Both the position numbers and the translations under genes were made by a program. A stretch of 64,000 bases of DNA. It comes from Natronomonas moolapensis 8.8.11. Its GTDB lineage: Archaea; Halobacteriota; Halobacteria; Halobacteriales; Haloarculaceae. Each line of letters opens with the position of its first letter. Within the stretch, counting starts at the first letter, position 1. The stretch is from NCBI RefSeq assembly GCF_000591055.1, contig NC_020388.1, positions 1,736,001 to 1,800,000 of the forward strand, written 5' to 3'. The notes under the pieces are model-generated. The model had not been told where the DNA came from. It did no database searches and saw nothing but the letters and a program-made list of their open reading frames with translations. Positions 27,926-37,120 of this stretch are shown here, piece by piece.

Positions 27926-28417
27926 TTACGCCGATTCGGAGAGATCGGCCTCGACCTCGTCGAACAGCGCCGCGACGCGTTCCTCGACCGCGTCCCGGAT
28001 CCGCCTGGCGGTCTCGGGGTCGGCGCCGTCGGGATCGCTGAGCGCCCAGTCGCGGACGTCGACGTCGTCCGCGTCGAGTTCGAGCGTCGAGCAGCCCATC
28101 GTCGCGACGACGTCGCACGCGTTCAGTTCCGCGGTCGATATCTCCCTGGGGGTCCGATCCGAGAGGTCGATCCCGCTCCCGTCGGCCTCGGCCATGATCT
28201 CGACGACGATGTCGTGGACCGACCCGGCCGGACGGGTGCCGCCGGTCGTGATCTCGACGACGTCCTCGAGGCCGCGTTTCGCTCGCTCCCGCTCGGCAAA
28301 CGCAGTCGCCATCTGGCTCCGCCCGGCGTTTTGGACGCAGACGAATCCGAGCGCGTACGCCGATTCTGCGTCGTCATCGCTCGGTTCCTGCCGATCGTGG
28401 GTCGTGTTCGTGGTCAT
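27926..28417 (-). CDS. Low-molecular-weight protein-tyrosine-phosphatase/ArsC family protein
   Basis: A 163-residue protein with the phosphate-binding P-loop C-X5-R at 27-33 (CVQNAGRS) and the later RDWALSDPDG that supplies the acid Asp. This fold covers protein phosphotyrosine phosphatases and thioredoxin-type arsenate reductases. Cys88 in ELNACDVVATMGCSTLEL lies near where redox Cys occur in arsenate reductases, so both activities are possible. It overlaps the upstream PhoU/AbrB gene as ATGA and so ends the pst operon, which suggests a link to phosphate or arsenate. Confidence 0.85.
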   Translation of the reverse strand: MTTNTTHDRQEPSDDDAESAYALGFVCVQNAGRSQMATAFAERERAKRGLEDVVEITTGGTRPAGSVHDIVVEIMAEADGSGIDLSDRTPREISTAELNACDVVATMGCSTLELDADDVDVRDWALSDPDGADPETARRIRDAVEERVAALFDEVEADLSESA

Positions 28418-29424
28418 ACGTGGTCCGCGATATCAGCGAGCGTGACGATCTCCGCGACGTTGCCTCCGTACTCCGCTGTCCGCCGGATGCTCTCGAGGAC
28501 CCGTCCGTCGAGATACGTCCCCTCTCGATCGGCCGTGTGGAGCTCCCGATCGAGGTCGTCGAGGTGGCCGACGACCTCGTCGCGGCGCAACAGCGCCTCG
28601 CCGGTGTTGCCGTCCAGGGCCGTCCGAACGACGCGTCTGGCGTCGGTGGCGATCGCCTCGAATCGATCGCCGAGCTCCGGGCCCGGCGGCTCCTCGCGCC
28701 GGAGGGCCACGTCGGCTATGAGTTCAGCGTGGTCGGCGACCCGTTCGAGCTGTCTGGCCGTCCGAAACCGGGTGAGTGCGATCCGACGGTCGATCCCGAG
28801 TTTGTCGATCTCGCGGACGTCGGTCAGCGCCCGGTAGAACTGGCGGCTGACGAGCGCGAACAGCCGGTCGACGTCGTTGTCCCGAGAGACGACGTGGCGA
28901 GCGAGCTCTTCGCTGTCGTCGTCGGCCCCGATCAACGCCCGCACGGCGTTTTCGTGCATCGACAACGAGATTCCGCGGAGCTGGTCGATCGTTCCCTCGA
29001 GGGAAACCTCGGACGGATCGAGCAGGCTCCGGGCGACGATCTCCTCGGGCGTCTCGGTCGCGATTTCGATTCCGACGAGGCCCGTGATCGCGCCGCTCGC
29101 GAGCCGGCGTTCCGTCGAGCCGAACTCGGTATCGGATTCGACGACGATCTCGTCGGCCCCGGCCGCGTATGCCGCCTCGATCCGTTCGGTCAGCGATTCC
29201 GTCCCGACGGTCTCGACATTGATCCGGGCGCGACGGACGATACCGTCTTCGGGCTTGGCGACGACGAGGCGGTCGTCAAACGGGTACAGGTGCACAGCGG
29301 ACCCGGAACTGATCTCGCGGGCGTTCGCCCACGACTTCGGGATCGACACCGTATAGGTCGACCCCCCGGTGACCTGCACCTTCCGTTCGATCGGGCCGTT
29401 CGTGTCCTCGGACGTTCGGCTCAT
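28414..29424 (-). CDS. AbrB-PhoU phosphate regulator
   Basis: A 336-residue protein. The N-terminus (KVQVTGGSTYTVSIPKSWAN to HLYPFDDRLVVAKP) is a SpoVT/AbrB-type swapped-hairpin DNA-binding domain, and the rest holds two PhoU-like helical repeats with Glu/Asp-rich metal-cluster helices (SRDNDVDRLFALVSRQFYR, RQLERVADHAELIADVA). Archaeal proteins of this layout are thought to regulate phosphate genes directly, unlike plain PhoU. It lies downstream of phoU in the same operon, separated by two bases. Confidence 0.88.
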   Translation of the reverse strand: MSRTSEDTNGPIERKVQVTGGSTYTVSIPKSWANAREISSGSAVHLYPFDDRLVVAKPEDGIVRRARINVETVGTESLTERIEAAYAAGADEIVVESDTEFGSTERRLASGAITGLVGIEIATETPEEIVARSLLDPSEVSLEGTIDQLRGISLSMHENAVRALIGADDDSEELARHVVSRDNDVDRLFALVSRQFYRALTDVREIDKLGIDRRIALTRFRTARQLERVADHAELIADVALRREEPPGPELGDRFEAIATDARRVVRTALDGNTGEALLRRDEVVGHLDDLDRELHTADREGTYLDGRVLESIRRTAEYGGNVAEIVTLADIADHV

Positions 29425-29426
29425 TG

Positions 29427-30092
29427 TCAGTAAATCAACCCCGCGTCGCTGTCGATCATGTACACCGTTCGGGCGCAGATGTTCACTGCGTGGTCGCCGA
29501 CGCGTTCGAGGTCCCGAACTGTCAACAGCAGCCTGGAGACGTCGTCCATGACGTCCTCGGCTTCGTCGTCGTAATCGGTACGGATCAGGTCCTCGACGAC
29601 GGCGTCGCCAGCCGCCGAACAGAGGTCGTCGACCTCGTCGTCGCGGGCGGCGACCGCCGACGCCTGCTCGGCGTTCCCGATCTCGTAGGCGTCTATCGCC
29701 TCGGCCACCATCGCCCCGGTTTCGGTGCCGATGTGTATCAGGTCGATCTCGGGGTAGCGCTCGCGCTCGGCGGCGATGGCGTACTCGGCGAGGTTGACCG
29801 CCAGGTCGCCGACGCGCTCGAGATCGGTGATGATCTTGAACGACGAGGCGACGAACCGGAGGTCATTCGCGACCGGTTGCTGGAGTGCGAACAGGTCGAT
29901 ACAGTCGCTCTCGAGGTCGAGGTATCGTTGGTTTATGACCCCATCTCCCTCGATGACTTCCTCGGCGAGCGACTCGTTCTTCGTTTCGAGCGCCGTCAAC
30001 GCCGCGTCGTAGCGATCGAGGACGGTCTCGCCCATCGCCACCACGTTCTCACGGAGGTCGTCCAGTTGGTCTTGATACTCGACTCGTGTCAT
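29427..30092 (-). CDS. phoU: Phosphate signalling protein PhoU
   Basis: A 221-residue all-helical protein with two PhoU repeats carrying the E/D-X3-D metal-cluster motifs (VANDLRFVASSFKIITDLER, VGDLAVNLAEYA, and DLERVGDHAVNICARTVYM at the end). It couples Pst transporter state to phosphate-gene control. It lies between pstB and the AbrB-PhoU gene with two-base gaps on both sides. Confidence 0.95.
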   Translation of the reverse strand: MTRVEYQDQLDDLRENVVAMGETVLDRYDAALTALETKNESLAEEVIEGDGVINQRYLDLESDCIDLFALQQPVANDLRFVASSFKIITDLERVGDLAVNLAEYAIAAERERYPEIDLIHIGTETGAMVAEAIDAYEIGNAEQASAVAARDDEVDDLCSAAGDAVVEDLIRTDYDDEAEDVMDDVSRLLLTVRDLERVGDHAVNICARTVYMIDSDAGLIY

Positions 30093-30094
30093 AG

Positions 30095-30997
30095 TTACCC
30101 GAACTTGCCGGTGATGTAATCCTCGACGCGATCGTCGTCTGGGTCCTCGAAGATCTTGTTCGTGTCGCCGAACTCGACGAGTTCGCCGCCGGTGAGGAAG
30201 ACGGCGGTCTTATCGGAGATCCGGGCGGCCTGCTGCATGTTGTGGGTGACGATGATCACCGTGTAGTCCTCGACTAGCTCGTCGATGAGGTCCTCGATCT
30301 TCGAGGCCGCGATCGGATCGAGCGCCGAGGTCGGCTCGTCCATGAGGACGATTTCTGGATCGGGGGCGATCGCTCTGGCGATGCAGAGCCGTTGTTGTTG
30401 GCCGCCGGAGAGCGCGAGTCCGGACTCGTCGAGTTGGTCTTTGACTTCGTCCCACAACGCCGCCGCGCGCAACGACTCCTCGATCCGTTCGTCCGTGACC
30501 TCTCGCCCCTGGACTTCGAGCCCGTAGGCGACGTTGTCGCGGATGCTTTTCGGGAACGGGTTGGGCTTTTGAAACACCATGCCGACTTTCCGGCGGAGGG
30601 CAACGGGATCGACGCGCTCGTCGTAGATGTCCGTCCCGCGCAACGTGATGGTGCCGTCGACGCGAGCGATGTCGATGAGGTCGTTCATCCGGTTGACACA
30701 CCGGAGGAACGTCGATTTACCGCACCCCGAGGGGCCGATCAGCGCGGTTACGTGGTTCTCCGGAATCTCCATCGAGACGTCGTCGATGGCCCGTTCGTCC
30801 CCGTAGTAGACGTCGAGGTCACGGGTCTCGACGACCGTCCGCTCGGAGCCACCGTGCCCGGTCGCGTCGCCCGTCCGGACGTCGGTCGTTATGAGCGAGT
30901 TGTCCGAATCGGTCGCGGACCCATCGCTACCGGCCGTCGAGCCGCCGAGGGCCGAGTCGGTCTGTTCGTTTCCATCGTTGAGTTCGTTTTGTGACAT
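30095..30997 (-). CDS. pstB: Phosphate ABC transporter ATP-binding protein
   Basis: A 300-residue ATPase. Walker [10 protein letters not shown], the signature [14 protein letters not shown], Walker [13 protein letters not shown] and the switch His in IIVTHNM are all intact. A Ser/Asp-rich 55-residue N-terminal extension precedes the ATPase core, as in other haloarchaea. VNRMNDLI after Walker A is characteristic of PstB. It lies one base after pstA in the pstSCAB-phoU unit. Confidence 0.97.
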   Translation of the reverse strand: MSQNELNDGNEQTDSALGGSTAGSDGSATDSDNSLITTDVRTGDATGHGGSERTVVETRDLDVYYGDERAIDDVSMEIPENHVTALIGPSGCGKSTFLRCVNRMNDLIDIARVDGTITLRGTDIYDERVDPVALRRKVGMVFQKPNPFPKSIRDNVAYGLEVQGREVTDERIEESLRAAALWDEVKDQLDESGLALSGGQQQRLCIARAIAPDPEIVLMDEPTSALDPIAASKIEDLIDELVEDYTVIIVTHNMQQAARISDKTAVFLTGGELVEFGDTNKIFEDPDDDRVEDYITGKFG

Positions 30998-30998
30998 G

Positions 30999-32768
30999 TT
31001 AGGAGTCTCGTTCCGCCTTGTTCCGGACGATGATCGCGGTTGCGTTCATTCCGAGTAGGACGACGAGCAACGTGACGACGCCGGCGGCGACGACACCGTA
31101 TCGGAACTCGGACTGCGGGAAGTCGGACCACGCGAAGATCTGCATGGGCATCGCACTGAAGCGGCTCCAAACGTCGTTCGGCGCGCTGAAGACGGTCGTC
31201 GCGGCCCCGACCATGATAAGCGGCGCTGTCTCGCCGATCGCCCGTCCCAGCGCCAGGATCGTGCCGGTCAGAATGCCGGGGAGGGCTTCGGGCAACACGA
31301 CGTTCTTCGTCGTCTGCCAGCGCGTTGCCCCCATCCCGTAGGAGGCCTGCCGGAGGTCGTCCGGCACCGACCGGATCGCTTCCTGTGCCGAGATGACCGT
31401 GATCGGCAGGATGAGAAGCGATAGCGTCAGCGATACGGTCACGGCCGTCCCGAACCCGAACCCGAGCAGGTTGGCGAACAGGCCGAGTCCGAGCAGCCCA
31501 TAGACGACCGAGGGAACGGCAGCCAGGTTCGCGATGTTGATCTGGATGAGCCGGGTCGCCACGCCGACGGCGCCGGTTCCAGCGGTGTACTCCTCGAGAA
31601 AGACTGCCGCGCCGACGCCGAGGACGAACGACAACAGCGCGACGATCGCGATGATGATGACCGAACCGACGATCGCGGGGTACAACCCCGCATCGACGGC
31701 GTTTCGGGAGGGCGCTTGCGTGACGAATCCCGGATCGATCCACGGGTCGGGCGCGGCGAACCCGAGCGCGCCCACGACGGCCGCACCGGCGAGTGCACCG
31801 CCGCCGAGCAACAGCGGTAGCGCCAAGCCGACCGTCCCCGCCTCGGACCGGCTGACGTGGTGGAGGTACGTCGCAGTCGGTGCGACCGTCGCGGCGAGCA
31901 CTAACACGACCGATCCCTCGGGGAGCGCCGACGAGCCGAGCGTCGTCCCAACGCCGGCCGCGGCGAGCGAGATGCCGGCGATCGCCGCCGTCGTTTCCCG
32001 CCTGGCGTCACGCGAGCCGACGAGCGTGGCGGCGGCGGCCGCGATGGGGACGCCGAACGTCCACAGGGAGATGAGCTCCGGTGTCGGATACGTCCGGACG
32101 ACGTTCCGGAGAAACGCGGCCGACACGACGCCGACGACGCCGACCGGGACTGCAAGTTTGGCCGCCAGGCCGACGTCCCGCCGGGCGCCGTAGAGGCGCG
32201 CGAGGACAGCCGGGAAGACCCCGAGCGTGTACACGAGAAACCACAGCCGCATATCGAAGACGACGAACAGCATAGCCGCGGCGGTGCCGAGGGCGGCCCC
32301 GCCCACGGTTCGGCCGAGCAGGCCGAATCCGGCTCCGCCGACCGGCTTCTGTGCGCCGACGTAGGTGGCGTAGCCGGTCACCGGAATCGCGACGAGGAAG
32401 AGATATACGAGCGGCCACGTAAGCCGCGGAATCGGCCGGACGAATAGCTCGACCGCCTCGAAGAGGACGGCCACTGATATGAGCCCGGCGGCCAGCGCGA
32501 GGACTGTCCGTTTTGTCACTGCCCGGTCTCCGGCGCTGTACAGACAGAACCCCACGAATGGAACCACGAGCGTCAGAAAGTACGTGAGGAGCCACTCGGG
32601 GCTGGCGTTGGTGAGATCGAACGCGTCGATGAGGACGTAGATCAACAGCACGGCCAACGCCAAGATGCCGGTGACCGACGCGCCGAAGGAGAGGTACTTG
32701 AACACGATACCCTTGAGGCGGCTGACCTCCCCGAACGTCGGCTCGGCGGTATCCCTTTCGACCGCCAT
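30999..32768 (-). CDS. pstA: Phosphate ABC transporter permease, long form
   Basis: A 589-residue membrane protein, about twice the usual PstA. The C-terminal 290 residues are the canonical permease, with [34 protein letters not shown] and the EAA loop [22 protein letters not shown] ending in the 20-residue stretch before the stop. The N-terminal 300 residues hold eight to ten additional hydrophobic helices (for example [19 protein letters not shown] and [19 protein letters not shown]) of unknown purpose. Its ATG overlaps the pstC stop by one base (TGATG). Confidence 0.94.
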   Translation of the reverse strand: MAVERDTAEPTFGEVSRLKGIVFKYLSFGASVTGILALAVLLIYVLIDAFDLTNASPEWLLTYFLTLVVPFVGFCLYSAGDRAVTKRTVLALAAGLISVAVLFEAVELFVRPIPRLTWPLVYLFLVAIPVTGYATYVGAQKPVGGAGFGLLGRTVGGAALGTAAAMLFVVFDMRLWFLVYTLGVFPAVLARLYGARRDVGLAAKLAVPVGVVGVVSAAFLRNVVRTYPTPELISLWTFGVPIAAAAATLVGSRDARRETTAAIAGISLAAAGVGTTLGSSALPEGSVVLVLAATVAPTATYLHHVSRSEAGTVGLALPLLLGGGALAGAAVVGALGFAAPDPWIDPGFVTQAPSRNAVDAGLYPAIVGSVIIIAIVALLSFVLGVGAAVFLEEYTAGTGAVGVATRLIQINIANLAAVPSVVYGLLGLGLFANLLGFGFGTAVTVSLTLSLLILPITVISAQEAIRSVPDDLRQASYGMGATRWQTTKNVVLPEALPGILTGTILALGRAIGETAPLIMVGAATTVFSAPNDVWSRFSAMPMQIFAWSDFPQSEFRYGVVAAGVVTLLVVLLGMNATAIIVRNKAERDS

Positions 32769-33742
32769 CAGTACTCCTCCCGGTACCGCTGGGCGATGAG
32801 GTCACTCAGGACGTTCATGATCAGCGTGACGACGAAGAGCGCCAATCCGAGGGCGAACATCGCGTCGTAGGGGATCGTTCCCCCGGTGAGGTCGCTGCCG
32901 GCAATCTGCACCATCGAGACGGTGATCGTCATACCCGGATCGAAGAGAACAGCTCCCGGGTGGATGTACGGGATGCCGAAAAGCGCCCGCTGTACGTCCG
33001 GCATGTTCGCCTGCGCGCCCATCGCGACGACGACGATCATGGTCTCGCCGATGGCCCGCGAGATCGCCAGGATGTACGAAGAGGCGATCCCCGACAGCGA
33101 CGCCGGTACGACGATGCCGGTCGAGACTTCGTACTTCGTCGCTCCGAGGCCGTATCCCGCCTGCCGCAACGAGTCCGGAACGGCGCTCATCGCGTCTTCG
33201 CTGATCGAGGACACCATCGGGATCGTCATGATCCCGACCATCAGCGACGCCGAGAGCGCGTTGAACGTGCTCATCTGCGGGAACAGCGTCGCTTTCAGTG
33301 CCGGCGTCACGTACACCAACGCGAAGTAGCCGTACACCACTGTCGGGATGCCGGCCAACACTTCAAGCATCGGCTTGAGGATCGACCGGAGCCGCGATGT
33401 CGCGTACTCGCTGAGGTAGATTGCCGTGAGGGTTCCGATCGGGAGCGCGATGAACGCGGCCGTGATGGTCACGGTGAGGGTTCCGATGACCAGCGGGACG
33501 ATGCCGAACACCTGGCTACCGCCGATCGGATTCGGACTCCAGTCCGTCGAGAACAGGAACTCCGAGACCGGCACCTGGATGAAAAACGCGAACGCGTCCG
33601 AAAGCAGCGTCACGAAGATCGCGACCGTCGTCAGTAGCGTCACGGCGGCACAAGCCACGAACACCCCGCCGTATCCGCTCTCTTTGATCCGTTCGATACC
33701 GCTCGATCGCTGGAGGTCCGGCGCCTCCGTACCGCTGCTCAC
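32768..33742 (-). CDS. pstC: Phosphate ABC transporter permease PstC
   Basis: A 324-residue inner permease half with six hydrophobic segments, GIPTVVYGYFALVYVTP and the EAA-type loop GYGLGATKYEVSTGIVVPAS. The start is set by a perfect Shine-Dalgarno GGAGGTG that lies seven bases before GTG 33742; the more distant in-frame GTG at 33766 would place this site inside the gene. Leadered, SD-driven translation fits an internal operon position behind pstS, from which it is separated by 107 bases. Confidence 0.95.
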   Translation of the reverse strand: MSSGTEAPDLQRSSGIERIKESGYGGVFVACAAVTLLTTVAIFVTLLSDAFAFFIQVPVSEFLFSTDWSPNPIGGSQVFGIVPLVIGTLTVTITAAFIALPIGTLTAIYLSEYATSRLRSILKPMLEVLAGIPTVVYGYFALVYVTPALKATLFPQMSTFNALSASLMVGIMTIPMVSSISEDAMSAVPDSLRQAGYGLGATKYEVSTGIVVPASLSGIASSYILAISRAIGETMIVVVAMGAQANMPDVQRALFGIPYIHPGAVLFDPGMTITVSMVQIAGSDLTGGTIPYDAMFALGLALFVVTLIMNVLSDLIAQRYREEY

Positions 33743-33849
33743 CGGACGGCACCTCCGTTGTGGCACACCGCGTGGTGTGGTGTCTCACGCGCGGTCGGAA
33801 GCCGTCGTGAAGTCTGTGTGGTAGGGGGACGCCGGAGCATCGTCTGGTA

Positions 33850-34878
33850 CTATTGTGCTTCTTCGATCGCGTCTTCAAGCTTCTGCATCTGCGCCTCTTT
33901 GACGTCCTGTGTCGCCGGCACGTAGCCGACCTCCTCGGCGACGATCTGCTCGTTGTCGGACTGGTCGACGAAGTAACGGGCGAAGTCGGCGACGTGGTCC
34001 TCGGCGAGCGACGACATCGACGGGTAGGTGTACAGCGACCGCGACAGCGGCTGATACTCCCCGGAGGCCGCGGTGTCGAGGCTCGGCAGAACCGGGCCGT
34101 TGCCGTTGTCGACCGCGACGGGTGTGATCTGATCTTGGTTCTGGAACCAGTAGGCGAACCCGAAGTAGCCGATCGCGTACTCGCTACCCGCGACACCCTG
34201 GGCGATCGTGTTGTCCTGTTCGGTCGCCTGGTAGTCGTCCGTATGGCCGGCCTCCGCGCCCTGGACGTTCTCGACGAAGTAATCGAAAGTACCCGAGGTG
34301 TCGGCGGCGCCGTAGCGTTCGATCTCCTCGTTGGGCCACTCGTCTCGAACCTCGTCCCACGTTTGTGCGGGGTCCTCCTGCCAGATCTGTGCGAGTTCGT
34401 CGACGGTCATCTCCGTCGCGAAATCGTTGTCGTTGTTGATGACGACTGTCAACGCATCGGTCGCGGCAATCAACTCGATGTACTCGACGTCGTTCTCCGA
34501 ACAGAGGTTCCGTTCTTCTTCCTTGATCGGTCGGCTCGCGTTGTTGAAGTCCGTCTCGCCGACGCAAAAGAAATTCGAGAAACCGCCGCCGGAACCGGTC
34601 GAGCTGATGTCGATGCTGACTTCGGAGTTCTCGGCGGAGTACTCCTCGGCGATAGCCGACATGAGCGGAAAGACCGTACTGGAGCCGGCAATGTTGATCT
34701 CGCCGGAGAGCGACTCCGAGTCGCCGCCGTCGCCCGACATGTCGCCCTCACCGTTTCCGTTTCCGTTTCCGTTGCCTTCGGTCTCGGTACAGCCGGCGAA
34801 GGCGAGTGCGCCCGCGCCGCCGCCGATCGCCTTTATTGTGGTACGCCGCGTCAGTCTGCCGAGGTGACTTGGTGCCAT
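33850..34878 (-). CDS. pstS: Phosphate-binding lipoprotein of the Pst transporter
   Basis: A 342-residue secreted phosphate receptor. RRTTIKAIGGGAGALAFAGC is a Tat signal with lipobox Cys near residue 30, followed by a Gly/Asn tether. NIAGSSTVFPLMSAIAEEY is the phosphate-binding loop and ISSTGSGGGF the second. Phosphate ligands also come from GAADTSGTFDYFVE. It is first in the operon and preceded by a box A and palindromic sequences (34901-34961). Confidence 0.96.
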   Translation of the reverse strand: MAPSHLGRLTRRTTIKAIGGGAGALAFAGCTETEGNGNGNGNGEGDMSGDGGDSESLSGEINIAGSSTVFPLMSAIAEEYSAENSEVSIDISSTGSGGGFSNFFCVGETDFNNASRPIKEEERNLCSENDVEYIELIAATDALTVVINNDNDFATEMTVDELAQIWQEDPAQTWDEVRDEWPNEEIERYGAADTSGTFDYFVENVQGAEAGHTDDYQATEQDNTIAQGVAGSEYAIGYFGFAYWFQNQDQITPVAVDNGNGPVLPSLDTAASGEYQPLSRSLYTYPSMSSLAEDHVADFARYFVDQSDNEQIVAEEVGYVPATQDVKEAQMQKLEDAIEEAQ

Positions 34879-34900
34879 AGTCTATGAGTTTCCAGGATGC

Positions 34901-34961
34901 GTATAAATGAGGTGCTATGAGTACTGTAGACTGCTCACTACTGGTCACATTGTGAATAGTC
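34901..34961 (-). promoter_or_regulatory. pstS promoter with palindromic operator candidates
   Basis: Read on the minus strand, a CATTTATAC box (34901-34910) lies about 23-32 bases before the pstS ATG, predicting a leaderless transcript. Directly upstream of it is a perfect 11-bp palindrome TCACATTGTGA (34945-34955). It lies within a wider broken palindrome, GACTGCTCAC (34929-34938) with GTGAATAGTC (34952-34961). The 167-base divergent gap up to 35045 is strikingly AT-rich for this genome. The box is ordinary; the palindromes are candidate sites for a phosphate-responsive activator. Confidence 0.55.
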
Positions 34962-35045
34962 TTCTATGTAGTTCTATATATTGTGGGTTTCCCGTCGATA
35001 TCCCAATTACGACGACTTATAAGCTAGTTCGACCCTGCGATCGGT

Positions 35046-35837
35046 ATGGACGCGCGACTCCCCCGAGCCGACATCGACGACCGGCTAGCCGCCGCGGCGT
35101 CGGAACTCCGGTGTGAGCGGCGGCGAATCGCCGACGAACTTGAAGCGCTCGAAGCGTTTGCCGATCGGGTTCGCTCGATTCCGACGGAGCGACACACGCC
35201 CCAGGACCGGCAGCCGGTCGGGGTCGCGACCGAGGCTCCGAGCACCGCAACGGGGCTCCGGCAGGTTCGGGAGGCCTACGAATCGACACTGATGAGCGTC
35301 CCACACTACGTCGAGGAGTACGACGACACCTATGTCGAGAGCCTCGCCGAGGAGTTCTCGCCCGACATCGCCTCGGCGCTCACCGACGGGGCCGCGTTCA
35401 ACGGCCGGTGCAAACGAACGCTGTTGTCGGCGGTCGAAACGTCCAGATCCGCCCGGGACTCGCTCGTCGACGTCGTCGACCGCGAACGACAGTCGGTGCT
35501 GGATGCGAAATCCGAACTCGAGGAACTCGCCGCGGAGTGTGCCGACCTCGACGCGACCGAGTTCGGAGGGATGCGGTTCGGCACCCTCGACGCCTACCGG
35601 TCGCGCCTGCGGGTGATGGAGGAGAACTGCGAGGCGCTCTCGGCCCGACGACAGGACGCCATCTTCGACCAACGACGCATCCAGCGGCTCCCCGCCGAGG
35701 TCCCCGACGTGACGGTGTACTTTTATCAGGACCTCGACGCCGACTACCCGGTGATGTCGGTCGTCGCGGAGTTACTCGATACGATCGCGGCCCAGCGGCG
35801 GCGGGTCGAACGCGAGATGTCCCGCTGTCGGTCGTGA
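35046..35837 (+). CDS. Coiled-coil haloarchaeal protein divergent from pstS
   Basis: A 263-residue soluble acidic protein built almost entirely of long charged helices (RLAAAASELRCERRRIADEL, VVDRERQSVLDAKSELEELA), so probably a coiled coil. The last 60 residues contain a short conserved-looking beta segment DVTVYFYQDLDADYPVM. A TTATAAG box lies 23-30 bases before the ATG. It shares the 167-base control region with pstS, hinting at phosphate regulation. I recognise the type as a haloarchaeal orphan family but no function. Confidence 0.68.
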   Translation: MDARLPRADIDDRLAAAASELRCERRRIADELEALEAFADRVRSIPTERHTPQDRQPVGVATEAPSTATGLRQVREAYESTLMSVPHYVEEYDDTYVESLAEEFSPDIASALTDGAAFNGRCKRTLLSAVETSRSARDSLVDVVDRERQSVLDAKSELEELAAECADLDATEFGGMRFGTLDAYRSRLRVMEENCEALSARRQDAIFDQRRIQRLPAEVPDVTVYFYQDLDADYPVMSVVAELLDTIAAQRRRVEREMSRCRS

Positions 35838-36047
35838 GCGTGGCGCTCCGCCCGACGACGGCGATCCGGAGTGGCGATATTTACATATTGGCCTCGGACG
35901 CGACGGCGCGAGCGGCCGCCGGACCGCGAGGCCGAACGCGGGCGCAGTTCTGGTGGATATATATTAGTACGTTCCGGGCCGCGACCGTATCTGGCTCTAC
36001 GTTACGGTCATAGCAACGCTCTTGCGGTGGTTCACACACGGTCCGAC

Positions 36048-36770
36048 ATGGACGCCCACCACCCTGAGGCCGTCGCGTTCGAGCGACGCCTCGAGTCCGC
36101 GACCGGCCGGTATCTCGACCGCCTCGCAGACGGCGTCGCGGCGCTGTCGACACTCGTCGAAAGCTACGGGGCGGGACGGGAGTACCGGACGACCCTCGCC
36201 GGGATACGACACCACGAAAGCGAGTGCGACGCCATCAAACTGGAACTCGGACGGCTTCTCGTGGACGCCAAACGCGGCGACGTTGCTGTCCCTCCAGCGT
36301 GGGATCGCCGCTACGCCGATCGAACCCTGGAACTGTACGAACACCTCGACACGATCGCCAACACCGCCGAACAGTTCGCCGGAGAACTCGTCGCCATTGC
36401 GCCGACGCGGCGCGAGACGTGTCTAGACGGACTCGCGGAGATGGCGGCGCTCGCCGCCTCGGCGATGAACGAACTCGAGGGCGTCGTTAAACCGTTCCTC
36501 CGGGCGCTGTGTCGTCCCGACGACGTCTCGATCACGGGCGGTGTGAGCACGATCCGAGCCATCGAGGGCGAGGCGGACACCGTCAGAAACCGGGTACTCG
36601 AGGCGGCTTTCGCCGGTACGCACGACGGGGACGCGGCCGCCTACCGCCAACTCGCGGTGCTCCTGGACGGCGTCCTCGACGCGATGGAGGACGTGACCGA
36701 TCAGATCCATCTCACCACGGGTATCGAGGGGTGGCCCGACGTCGAGGTGTACCCGTCGTGCGGCCGCTGA
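36048..36770 (+). CDS. DUF47 (PhoU-like, Pit accessory) family protein
   Basis: A 240-residue helical protein of the DUF47 family, whose members accompany Pit phosphate permeases or act like PhoU. Typical spacing is seen in HESECDAIKLELGRLLV, ELYEHLDTIANTAEQFAGEL and RAIEGEADTVRNRVLEAAF, with the closing DAMEDVTDQIHLTTGIEGW. No Pit permease follows. The start ATG 36048 is the best placed; no TATA box is obvious. It lies in the phosphate block 3' of the coiled-coil gene. Confidence 0.8.
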   Translation: MDAHHPEAVAFERRLESATGRYLDRLADGVAALSTLVESYGAGREYRTTLAGIRHHESECDAIKLELGRLLVDAKRGDVAVPPAWDRRYADRTLELYEHLDTIANTAEQFAGELVAIAPTRRETCLDGLAEMAALAASAMNELEGVVKPFLRALCRPDDVSITGGVSTIRAIEGEADTVRNRVLEAAFAGTHDGDAAAYRQLAVLLDGVLDAMEDVTDQIHLTTGIEGWPDVEVYPSCGR

Positions 36771-36970
36771 CGGCGGGTGCCACGACGACCGCTCCGGGGA
36801 GGGTGTCCGAAGCGGGGAGGACCCTTCTGGAGGCCGATCCGAACCTGTTCGTGTTGGGGTTCCTGCTGGTCGGCTGTCTGTTGTACGCGTCGATTTTGGT
36901 TCTCGACGCCGTGGCCGAGTACCGCAGCGGGACCGACGAGAACGCCTCCGACGCACCGCCGGGGCAGTGA
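36758..36970 (+). CDS. 70-residue single-span membrane protein
   Basis: A small gene starting with GTG that overlaps the end of the DUF47 gene by 13 bases. The peptide has one transmembrane helix (FVLGFLLVGCLLYASILVL) followed by a short acidic, Ser/Asp-rich tail. Overlap suggests coupled expression with the DUF47 gene, perhaps as its membrane anchor; that pairing is an inference. No family recognised. Confidence 0.55.
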   Translation: MRPLTAGATTTAPGRVSEAGRTLLEADPNLFVLGFLLVGCLLYASILVLDAVAEYRSGTDENASDAPPGQ

Positions 36971-37120
36971 CGCCCGCACAGGTGGTGCCGACTCCATATC
37001 GACACCGAGCGTTCCGTACGGGATTCTATCCCACACCGGCACGACATATAACAAATATAATAGCTTCAGTACGGTGAGGGCTACCGATCCGATGCGCCTC
37101 GGTGACGGCGCGAGACACCC

